A program made the position numbers and the translations under genes. From an uncultured Chitinophagaceae bacterium (GTDB taxonomy: Bacteria; Bacteroidota; Bacteroidia; Chitinophagales; Chitinophagaceae), in assembly GCA_946885665.1 (NCBI GenBank), contig CAMPGT010000233.1, positions 1 to 6,312 on the forward strand: a DNA stretch of 6,312 bases, in the 5' to 3' direction. The notes under the pieces are model-generated. The model had not been told where the DNA came from and ran no database searches. It saw only the letters and a program-made list of their open reading frames with translations. Below, one piece after another: positions 1-6,200 of the stretch (its first letter is position 1; each line of letters begins with the position of its first letter).

Positions 1-1232
1 AGGCGCTCAAGCGCGGCATGGCGCAGGCAGTCGCCGGCAGCGATTTCATCGTGAAATCGGATAAGGACGGATGGGAAAACTTGTACCTGTACAATGCCGA
101 CGGCCGCCTGGTAAAGCAAATTACCGAAGGTAATTTTTGGGAAACCTCCGTTCTCACCGTTGACGAAAAAAGCAAACTGATATATTTCAAAGCGAGAAAA
201 GAAAGCTCGACGAGGTTCGACGTATATAAAGTGTCGTTCAATGGAAAGAACCTTACACGCTTAACGTTCGGTGATTTTTCGCATGATATTGTTTCCATTT
301 CGCCTCATGGAAAATATTTCATCACCACCTATTCGAATCTTTCTACGCCGCCGGCGATGTCACTCGTCAACAGCAAAGGCAAAATTGTGAGAGAATTAGG
401 GAGCGCGAAAGGCGAGGCCTTCGACAATTACGACCTGCCGCGCACTGAAATCATTACGGTCAAATCATCGGATCGATTATTTGACCTCCCGATGACGGTC
501 ACGTACCCCCTGGATTTCGATTCAACCAAAAAATATCCCATATGGATATCTGTTTATGGCGGTCCGAACGCAGGCACGGTATTCGACCGGTGGAAGCCCT
601 CCGGCGGATTGACGCAATGGTGGGCGCAGGAGGGCATCATCCAGGTGAGCATGGACAACCGGAGTTCCGGGCATTTTGGAAAGAAGGGCATCAATTACAT
701 TTATAAGCAATTGGGGAAATGGGAGATTAACGATTACATGACGTGCGCAAAATGGCTGGCCGCACAAAATTGGGCCGACGCTGAAAGGATCGGCATCACC
801 GGCGGCAGCTTCGGTGGCTACATTACCTGCATGGCCCTCACTTACGGCGCCAATGTTTTCACCCATGGCATTGCCAATTATTCGGTAACCGATTGGCGGC
901 TCTATGATTCGCATTACACAGAGCGCTTCATGAACAAGCCGGATGATAATCCTGATGGATATAAGGAAACGTCGGTACTGAGTTATGTAGACAGGTACAG
1001 GGGAGTTTTACGGATCGTACACGGCACCACCGACGACAATGTTCACATGCAGAACAGTGTGCAGCTCATCGATGCGCTGCAAGACAGGAACATGCATTTT
1101 GAAATGATGATCTACCCCGGTCAGCGCCATGGCTTTAAGGGATTGAAAGCAATGCATAGCCTGCAGGAAACCTGCAGGTTCATTTATAAATACATGCTGA
1201 GAAGCGAACTTCCTGAAGAATTTGGCAGGTAA
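1..1232 (+). CDS. S9 family peptidase, DPP-IV type (C-terminal part, 5' end outside window)
   Basis: This is a prolyl-oligopeptidase-family serine peptidase of the dipeptidyl peptidase IV group, expected to remove N-terminal dipeptides (Xaa-Pro or Xaa-Ala) in the periplasm or envelope. The frame is open to the left edge (first whole codon at 3), so the Met at 18 is probably internal. Numbered from that Met, residues 1-130 look like the last blades of the beta-propeller and about 140-400 form the alpha/beta hydrolase. Visible landmarks are SVYGGPNAG with a likely oxyanion Tyr180, the nucleophile elbow GGSFGG with Ser264 (807-809), HGTTDDNVH with Asp339 (1032-1034), and GQRHGF with His371 (1128-1130). 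The triad is complete and correctly ordered. The elbow has Gly where DPP-IV usually has Trp (GWSYGG). The signal peptide, substrate-binding Glu pair and most of the propeller are off-window, so exact specificity is inferred. The gene ends 5 nt before the convergent DksA-like gene. Confidence 0.93.
   Translation, partial: ALKRGMAQAVAGSDFIVKSDKDGWENLYLYNADGRLVKQITEGNFWETSVLTVDEKSKLIYFKARKESSTRFDVYKVSFNGKNLTRLTFGDFSHDIVSISPHGKYFITTYSNLSTPPAMSLVNSKGKIVRELGSAKGEAFDNYDLPRTEIITVKSSDRLFDLPMTVTYPLDFDSTKKYPIWISVYGGPNAGTVFDRWKPSGGLTQWWAQEGIIQVSMDNRSSGHFGKKGINYIYKQLGKWEINDYMTCAKWLAAQNWADAERIGITGGSFGGYITCMALTYGANVFTHGIANYSVTDWRLYDSHYTERFMNKPDDNPDGYKETSVLSYVDRYRGVLRIVHGTTDDNVHMQNSVQLIDALQDRNMHFEMMIYPGQRHGFKGLKAMHSLQETCRFIYKYMLRSELPEEFGR
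1158..1180. repeat. Duplicated 8-bp palindrome forming a hairpin inside the peptidase gene
   Basis: CCTGCAGG occurs twice, at 1160-1167 and 1171-1178, separated by AAA. Because the 8-mer is its own reverse complement, the two copies are both a direct repeat and an inverted repeat. A G-U and an A-U pair extend the stem to 10 bp with a 3-nt loop. It encodes part of the peptidase C-terminus (SLQETCR). It has no T-run behind it on either strand, so it is not a typical intrinsic terminator, although it lies about 60-80 nt downstream of the convergent operon's stop codon. Confidence 0.6.
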
Positions 1233-1237
1233 CTCCC

Positions 1238-2128
1238 TTACTTGTTCATCATCTGCTTCGCCTCGATGCTAAGGGTGGCATGAGGAACGGCACGAAGACG
1301 TGCTTTATCTATCAGTTTGCCGGTAACGCGGCAAATACCATAGGTTCTGTTCTCGATACGCATCAGCGCCTTCTCCAGGTGATCGATGTAATTGATCTGC
1401 CTACTTGCCATTTGCGCCAGTTGCTCCCTTTCCATGCTCATGCTGCCATCTTCCATGGTCATATACCTGTTCTCATTCTCATCTCCACCCATCTCATCCT
1501 TGCGGGTGATCAGTCCCTGGAGGTAGGTCAGCTCTTTCTTCGCCTGGTCGAGCTTTTTCTGGATAAGCTCACGGAATTCCTGTAGTTCGCCGTCGCTATA
1601 TCTCAGGCTTGGGCCGTTCTGTGGCGTTTCGGGTTGGTCGAGCACGGATTTAGTGAATTCAGGCTCATACTTTCTCACTGTCTTTGTCTTCATCTCTGGT
1701 ATAACTACTTTAACGGGTTTTGCAGGTGGAGCCGGCTTCTTGGGCGGCGGAATGTTTGCAAGGTTTGGTTTCTTCGCTTCCGCATGCCTGGTGTCCGGTT
1801 TCTTATCCTCTTTCTTCCTGTCCTCTTTTTTCGGCATCACTGGTTGTTTGACTTCTTGTTTTTTAATGGGTGTTTTAGAAGCCGCTGGTTTGGAATGAGC
1901 TTTTGCAGTTGCCGGGGCAGACTTTGCCGCTGGCTTCGCCACTTTCTTTACCGGGTGTTTTTCCTGGACGGCCTTTTTGGCAGCGGCAGGTTTCACAGCT
2001 TTTTTAGCGGCCGGTTTAGCAGCTTTGGAAGGGGATATGTGTTTGGCAGCCGGTTTTTTTGCTGCGGCTGATTTTTTTACGGGGGTGCTTTTTTTGGCAG
2101 CCTTCGCTGCTTTCTTTTTGGTTGCCAT
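1238..2128 (-). CDS. TraR/DksA-like protein with long Lys/Ala/Pro-rich N-terminal tail
   Basis: Probable RNA-polymerase secondary-channel regulator of the DksA/TraR family, 296 aa against about 120-150 for ordinary members. Residues 1-142 are low-complexity Lys/Ala/Pro sequence resembling histone H1-type tails, and about 143-176 form a linker. Residues 179-262 can form the two-helix coiled coil, with an acidic/Met-rich tip at about 216-233 (MEDGSMSME), not a clear DxxDxA. The C-terminal globular motif starts YGICRVTGKL and ends ATLSIEAK. At the four positions that are Cys in E. coli DksA it has Cys266, Thr269, Ser287 and Ala290 with the 17-residue spacing kept, so the zinc site is lost but the fold is probably retained. 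The start is ATG at 2128, 3 nt after the ileS stop and in the same frame, with no clear Shine-Dalgarno beyond an A-rich stretch, which suggests co-transcription and coupling. The family call rests on the last 120 residues; the tail's function is unknown. Confidence 0.88.
   Translation of the reverse strand: MATKKKAAKAAKKSTPVKKSAAAKKPAAKHISPSKAAKPAAKKAVKPAAAKKAVQEKHPVKKVAKPAAKSAPATAKAHSKPAASKTPIKKQEVKQPVMPKKEDRKKEDKKPDTRHAEAKKPNLANIPPPKKPAPPAKPVKVVIPEMKTKTVRKYEPEFTKSVLDQPETPQNGPSLRYSDGELQEFRELIQKKLDQAKKELTYLQGLITRKDEMGGDENENRYMTMEDGSMSMEREQLAQMASRQINYIDHLEKALMRIENRTYGICRVTGKLIDKARLRAVPHATLSIEAKQMMNK
1703..2128 (-). repeat. Low-complexity coding segment for the Lys/Ala/Pro-rich tail
   Basis: This stretch encodes residues 1-142 of the DksA-like protein from degenerate short units such as PAAK, AAKK and KKAVKPAA. 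On the coding strand it is rich in A-runs and GCN codons, and it leaves several long open frames on the plus strand that are artefacts of this composition. Such DNA is prone to slippage and length variation between relatives. Confidence 0.75.
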
Positions 2129-2131
2129 ACA

Positions 2132-5100
2132 TCAGGCTTTTTTTGAAACAAACACTTTCACCGGAATGTCATTCACCTCAACTTCGGTTCCCTCAACGAG
2201 TTCGGGCACCATTTCGAGTTGATCTGCTAAAATTTCGGCGCAAATATAGTTATTAAATCGCGCGATGGAGTCTTTTAACTCCCCGTGCGCTGATAGTTTA
2301 ACAATGATCCTGTCCGTCAGCTCAAATCCGCTATCCTTCCTGATTTTCTGCACCCTGTTGACCAGTTCCCGGGCATTGCCTTCGCTTACCAAAATCGGGG
2401 TCACGTTAACATCCAGGGCAACTGTCAGATTGTCTTTATTTGCCACCATCCATCCGGGAATATCTTCCCCGGAAATCTCCACTTCCTGTATTTGTAATAT
2501 TACAGGTTCGTTATCAATTAACAATGAAATAGAACCTTCTTTTTCCAGCTTTCCAATATCTTCCTGCCCCATTGTACCGATAGCAGCCGCAACGGCCTTC
2601 ATTTTCGGCCCCAATTTCTTTCCTAACACAACGTAGTTGGGCTTTATCTTCTTTTTGATAAAGCTATTGTCGCTGTCCAAATATTCAATTTCCTTCACGT
2701 TTACCTCCGATCTGATCAGCTCTTCGACCAGCGCCACCTGTTTCTTCATCCGGTCGTTGATAACGGGTATCAATACCTTTTGGAGCGGCTGCCTAACCTT
2801 GATATTCACCTTTTTGCGCAACGACAATACGAGTGATGAGATGTCCTGCGCCAATTGCATTCTCTCTTCCAGCGATTTGTCGATCACCTCCTCTTTTACC
2901 ATCGGAAACAAAACGTGATGCACCGATTGTTCCTGATGTCGCCCCGACACCTCATTGAGGTTGCCAAAAAGGCTGTCGCTGAAAAACGGAGCGATGGGCG
3001 CCATGAGCCTGGTTACGGTTTCAAGGCACTCGTAGAGCGTTTGATACGCCGATATTTTGTCGAGTTCGTATTCACCCTTCCAGAACCGCCTTCTGCACAG
3101 TCGCACATACCAGTTACTCAGGTGCTCGTCTACAAAGTCTTCGATGGCACGGCCGGCCTGTGTAGGTTCGTAGTCGTCGAGGTATTCGGTGACGGTACCA
3201 GTGAGGGTATTGAGCGACGATAAGATCCACCGGTCTATTTCGGGTCTTTCGGCCACCGGAACTGAAGCTTCCTTAAAGGAAAACCCGTCAATATTGGCAT
3301 ACAGTGCAAAAAACTGGTAGGTATTATATAACGTGCCGAAGAATTTTCGCTGCACTTCCTTGATCCCTTCGAGGTCGAACTTCACGCTTTCCCAGGGCGA
3401 AGCGTTGGTGATGAGGTACCAGCGGGTGGCGTCTGCGCCAAATTGTTCGATGGTTTTGAAAGGATCAACCACGTTTCCCAGCCGTTTGCTCATCTTGTTG
3501 CCGTACCTGTCCAGCACCAGCCCGTTCGAAACGCACGTTTTGAAGGCCACAGAACCAAAAAGAATGGTGGAGATGGCATGAAGCGTATAAAACCATCCGC
3601 GCGTTTGGTCAACCCCTTCTGCAATAAAACTTGCGGGGTAGTTGGTACCGAAAGGCGCATTGAAGGGCATCTCTTCTCCTGCATCCATTTTCGCATAGTC
3701 GAGGCCCCACTGGGCATAAGGCATCGAACCGCTGTCGAACCACACGTCGATCAGGTCGGGCACCCTGCGCATCGGCAGCCCGCTTTCGCTCACCAATACA
3801 ATCTCGTCAACGTAAGGCTTGTGGAGATCGAGTATTCCTTCATGCAGGTAATCTTTGTTGGTATCACCCCCCAGCACTTCGTTTGCCTTGCGAATTTCTT
3901 CGTTCAGTTCGCGAATGGAGCCGATGCATTTTTCTTCGCTGGCATCCTCTGTTCTCCAAACCGGCAGTGGCGTGCCCCAGAAACGGGAGCGGCTCAGGTT
4001 CCAGTCGACCATATTCTCCAGCCAGTTCCCGAATCTTCCCTCACCTGTAGATTTTGGTTTCCAGTTGATGGTTTCGTTGAGGGCCACCATCTTCTCCTTC
4101 ACTGCGGTTGTTCTGATGAACCACGCGTCGAGCGGATAATATAATACCGGCTTGTCGGTTCGCCAGCAGTGCGGGTAGTTGTGCTCGTATTTTTCGATTT
4201 TGAACGCCCTGTTTTCTTTTTTCAGCTTTACAGAGATGTCCACATTAACATCTTCATAATTTTTATCATCTGTATAATTCTTCACGTACCTGTTGCTGAA
4301 CTCACCCAATCCTTCAACGAATTTGCCCTGCCTGTCCACCATCGTGAGGATGCCGATGTCATACTTTTTTCCGACTTTATAGTCGTCCGCGCCAAAGGCC
4401 GGCGCAGTATGCACGATGCCAGTACCATCTTCCGTGGTAACAAAATCGCCCAGCAGCACTCGGAACGGATTGCCTCCGGCTTTATCGGGCGAATTGGCCT
4501 CGTAGGGCAGCAACTGCTCGTATTTTATTTCTTCTAATTGTGCTCCTTTGAACTCGTGAAGTACTTTCCAGGGGATGATCTTATCTCCATCTTTAAATAA
4601 CGAAAAATCACCATTCTCGCCTTCCGCTTTAAAATAATTGGCAACAAGGTCTTTTGCCAGCACAACATTAACCGGAAGGTGCGTGTAAGGATTAAAGGTG
4701 CTGACCAATACGTATTTGATATTGGGACCCACTGTGAGACCGAGGTTGGAGGGCAGCGTCCACGGTGTGGTGGTCCAGGCGAGAAAAAATATTTCTCCAT
4801 TTTTAGTGTCGAGATTCTTGAATAAAAAGTCTGACTTCTTATTCTTCACCGCTTTGAACATCACCACTGCCGAGGTGTCTTTTACCATTTTATAGGTGCC
4901 GGGCTGGTTCAGTTCATGCGAGCTCAGTCCCGTTCCTGCTGCGGGGGAGTACGGCTGGATGCTGACACTTTCGTACAAAAGACCTTTTTTATACAGTTCT
5001 TTCAGGATCCACCATAGGGTTTCGATGTATTTGTTGTCGAAGGTGATGTAGGGATGTTCGAGGTCAACCCAATACCCCATTTTTTTGGTGAGATCGTCCC

Positions 5101-5497
5101 ATTTGTCTTTGTACCGCAGAACTGCTTCCCGGCATTTTTGGTTATATTCTTCAACGGAAATCTTTTTGCCGATATCCTCCTTGGTGATGCCCAATTCTTT
5201 TTCAACGCCGAGCTCCACGGGCAGGCCGTGAGTGTCCCAGCCGCCCTTGCGTTTCACCTGGAAACCCTGCATGGTTTTGTAACGGCATACCAAATCTTTT
5301 AATGTGCGGCTGATGACGTGATGAATTCCCGGAAGACCGTTTGCGCTGGGCGGCCCCTCATAAAAAACGAACGGCTCGGCGCCTTCGCGCACACTTATGC
5401 TTTTTTCAAATGCTTGTATATCATTCCATTTGGCAAGTACTTCCTGTTCTATGGAAGGCAAGTTAAGTTTGGAGAATTCACGGTATCGCACTGCCAT
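2132..5497 (-). CDS. ileS: Isoleucyl-tRNA synthetase, type 2 (IleRS2)
   Basis: Cytoplasmic class I aminoacyl-tRNA synthetase that charges tRNA-Ile with isoleucine and edits valine. At 1121 aa it fits the long, eukaryote-like type rather than the roughly 940-aa E. coli type. Domains in order: N-terminal Rossmann half with PPSANGLPGIHH (49-60); CP1 editing domain about 215-410 with WTTTPWTLPSN (241-251) and DGTGIVHTAPAFGADD (357-372); second catalytic half with DWNLSRSRFWGTPLPVW (498-514), DVWFDSGS (584-591) and EGVDQTRGWFYTLH (627-640); the KMSKR loop at 668-672 (3482-3496); anticodon-binding helices about 690-870; and a C-terminal extension to 1121 with no four-Cys zinc cluster, as expected for type 2. 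The HIGH signature reads G57-I58-H59-H60, a first/third position swap discussed under findings. The start MAVRYREFSKL has typical spacing to the active-site motif; the leader before it is AT-rich without a Shine-Dalgarno. The DksA-like gene follows after 3 nt. Confidence 0.98.
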   Translation of the reverse strand: MAVRYREFSKLNLPSIEQEVLAKWNDIQAFEKSISVREGAEPFVFYEGPPSANGLPGIHHVISRTLKDLVCRYKTMQGFQVKRKGGWDTHGLPVELGVEKELGITKEDIGKKISVEEYNQKCREAVLRYKDKWDDLTKKMGYWVDLEHPYITFDNKYIETLWWILKELYKKGLLYESVSIQPYSPAAGTGLSSHELNQPGTYKMVKDTSAVVMFKAVKNKKSDFLFKNLDTKNGEIFFLAWTTTPWTLPSNLGLTVGPNIKYVLVSTFNPYTHLPVNVVLAKDLVANYFKAEGENGDFSLFKDGDKIIPWKVLHEFKGAQLEEIKYEQLLPYEANSPDKAGGNPFRVLLGDFVTTEDGTGIVHTAPAFGADDYKVGKKYDIGILTMVDRQGKFVEGLGEFSNRYVKNYTDDKNYEDVNVDISVKLKKENRAFKIEKYEHNYPHCWRTDKPVLYYPLDAWFIRTTAVKEKMVALNETINWKPKSTGEGRFGNWLENMVDWNLSRSRFWGTPLPVWRTEDASEEKCIGSIRELNEEIRKANEVLGGDTNKDYLHEGILDLHKPYVDEIVLVSESGLPMRRVPDLIDVWFDSGSMPYAQWGLDYAKMDAGEEMPFNAPFGTNYPASFIAEGVDQTRGWFYTLHAISTILFGSVAFKTCVSNGLVLDRYGNKMSKRLGNVVDPFKTIEQFGADATRWYLITNASPWESVKFDLEGIKEVQRKFFGTLYNTYQFFALYANIDGFSFKEASVPVAERPEIDRWILSSLNTLTGTVTEYLDDYEPTQAGRAIEDFVDEHLSNWYVRLCRRRFWKGEYELDKISAYQTLYECLETVTRLMAPIAPFFSDSLFGNLNEVSGRHQEQSVHHVLFPMVKEEVIDKSLEERMQLAQDISSLVLSLRKKVNIKVRQPLQKVLIPVINDRMKKQVALVEELIRSEVNVKEIEYLDSDNSFIKKKIKPNYVVLGKKLGPKMKAVAAAIGTMGQEDIGKLEKEGSISLLIDNEPVILQIQEVEISGEDIPGWMVANKDNLTVALDVNVTPILVSEGNARELVNRVQKIRKDSGFELTDRIIVKLSAHGELKDSIARFNNYICAEILADQLEMVPELVEGTEVEVNDIPVKVFVSKKA

Positions 5498-5610
5498 ATA
5501 TATAATTAGGTGGGAGAATCTGGATAAAAAAAGTGTGCGAAGTTACCGAAATCGGCCGGAATTTTGCTAAGGGTGGAGGTAGAAATGAAGCGGGTCGAAA
5601 AAATTGTCAA

Positions 5611-5640
5611 CAAAAGTATAAACTTCTTAACCAATACATA
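5611..5640 (-). promoter_or_regulatory. Candidate Bacteroidota-type promoter for ileS
   Basis: On the minus strand TACTTTTG (5618-5611) matches the Bacteroidota -7 consensus TAnnTTTG exactly. TATG (5640-5637) lies 18 nt upstream as a weak, three-of-four match to the -33 TTTG element. Transcription would start near 5605, giving ileS a leader of about 105-110 nt. A poorer -7-like TAACTTCG at 5545-5538 is an alternative. No T-box or other leader riboswitch is recognisable. Confidence 0.4.
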
Positions 5641-5798
5641 GATGCTAACCCTTAGATCGCGACTTTTGGCATAGTTTATGGGTTTAAGTGCGAGTTGAAA
5701 TGATGCAGTGGTTTGGATGAAGGAGGCAACACATATTATAAGTTATCAAACACAGATATAAAGATTTTTTTTCTACGGTTTAGGGTTTAGGGGTTAAT

Positions 5799-5832
5799 AA
5801 GGGGAGTATTCCTACTCCCCTTTCCTTTTTTT
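5799..5832 (+). terminator. Rho-independent terminator, plus strand
   Basis: AAGGGGAGTA (5799-5808) and TACTCCCCTT (5813-5822) form a perfect 10-bp stem with a TTCC loop. The stem is followed by TCC and then seven T residues (5826-5832). On the minus strand no T-run follows, so it acts only on plus-strand transcription. No protein gene lies upstream on that strand within the window, since the nearest long feature is ileS in the opposite direction. Confidence 0.8.
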
Positions 5833-5949
5833 ACTGTAGGCGGTCCTTCCCAGAATTTTTTCTCCTCCTTTGAAAAGCAACGTTGTTTAATCTGTTCCGC
5901 GAAATGGTAGCTGTAAGTTGATTATTTACCTGATGTAATATTCTACTGG

Positions 5950-6001
5950 CGATTTTTTCACAAAACCCGTTTTTAGTTCTGATATTCCTGTGAAAAAAAC
6001 G
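5950..6001. repeat. Imperfect inverted repeat with a competing hairpin
   Basis: The arm at 5950-5961 (CGATTTTTTCAC) pairs with 5990-6001 (GTGAAAAAAACG): nine pairs next to the loop, one A-A mismatch, then two G-C pairs. A second possible stem, CCTGT (5987-5991) with ACAGG (6003-6007), uses some of the same bases, so the two structures exclude each other. Eight bases at 5980-5987 (TGATATTC) can also pair with 6064-6071 (GAATATCA), just before the next terminator. This could be a structured RNA or simply AT-rich self-complementarity. Confidence 0.35.
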
Positions 6002-6070
6002 AACAGGGAAAAATTCGGTATTCTTAGAAAAACTGTGTTAGTGGCCAATGGTCCGGAAAAACTGAATATC

Positions 6071-6102
6071 AAAAAAAGCCTCCTTTATGGGAGGCTTTTT
6101 TT
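6071..6102. terminator. Bidirectional rho-independent terminator
   Basis: A7-GCCTCC (6071-6083) and GGAGGC-T7 (6090-6102) form a perfect 13-bp inverted repeat with a 6-nt loop. It gives a GC stem followed by seven U residues on either strand. On the minus strand it would end the transcript of the membrane-protein gene entering from the right, whose stop codon is about 130 nt upstream. On the plus strand it would end any transcript from 5833-6070. Confidence 0.88.
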
Positions 6103-6130
6103 GGCAATGGGGAATAGGCAATGGGCAATA
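6103..6130 (+). repeat. Left heptad array, four GGCAATR-type units
   Basis: Four consecutive 7-bp units start directly after the terminator T-run: GGCAATG (6103-6109), GGGAATA (6110-6116), GGCAATG (6117-6123) and GGCAATA (6124-6130). The array is the inverted partner of the array at 6201-6247, 70 bp away. Confidence 0.8.
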
Positions 6131-6141
6131 AAAGAATGATT

Positions 6142-6163
6142 ATTTTTCTTTTTTAAGAAAAAT
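6142..6163. repeat. AT-rich hairpin between the heptad arrays
   Basis: ATTTTTCTT (6142-6150) and AAGAAAAAT (6155-6163) form a perfect 9-bp stem around a TTTT loop. It lies in the 70-bp spacer between the two facing heptad arrays, so a transcript could fold as a nested structure with the arrays as the outer stem. Confidence 0.55.
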
Positions 6164-6200
6164 TCTATTCAGATAAAATAGAGAACAAAATAAACTCTCG

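Larger units (their letters stand above)
5498..6070. other. Long intergenic region without a convincing protein gene
   Basis: This AT-rich stretch between ileS and the repeat block has no open frame with a normal start longer than about 20 codons that I would call a gene. It holds the ileS promoter candidate, an 18-codon plus-strand frame at 5585-5641 behind GGAGG, a sigma-54-like sequence at 5664-5682, a plus-strand terminator at 5799-5832 and an imperfect hairpin at 5950-6001. The terminators point to plus-strand transcripts, possibly small RNAs, but I do not recognise any known RNA family here. Confidence 0.6.

Noticed and set aside
522..914. 130-codon minus-strand frame inside the peptidase gene
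   Set aside because: It is antisense to conserved hydrolase sequence including the Ser264 elbow, with no recognisable features.
2134..2150. A7 slippery run at the end of ileS as a programmed frameshift site
   Set aside because: The stop follows two codons later and there is no downstream structure. A shifted frame adds nothing recognisable, and such A-runs are common in this Lys-rich region.
1280..2256. Several open frames on the plus strand (for example 1634-2071 and 1977-2222) opposite the DksA-like gene
   Set aside because: They mirror the Lys/Ala-rich coding strand, giving Phe/Leu/Ala-rich low-complexity products. The opposite frame has a clear family match in its C-terminal part.
2265..5509. 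Many plus- and minus-strand open frames of 60-230 codons within ileS, including 3443-4144
   Set aside because: All overlap a full-length, motif-complete ileS. None shows recognisable domains or an independent ribosome binding site.
5498..5610. T-box or other leader riboswitch controlling ileS
   Set aside because: No T-box sequence or terminator/antiterminator pair is visible in the leader, and Bacteroidota are not known for T-box control.
5717..5761. 14-codon frame starting MKEATHII with AAGGAGG overlapping its start
   Set aside because: The Shine-Dalgarno-like sequence lies inside the frame rather than before it, and no start codon lies at the right distance downstream of it.
5778..5797. 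TTTAGGGTTTAGGGG, resembling a telomere repeat
   Set aside because: There are only two imperfect units in a bacterial context, with no array; chance is the likely cause.
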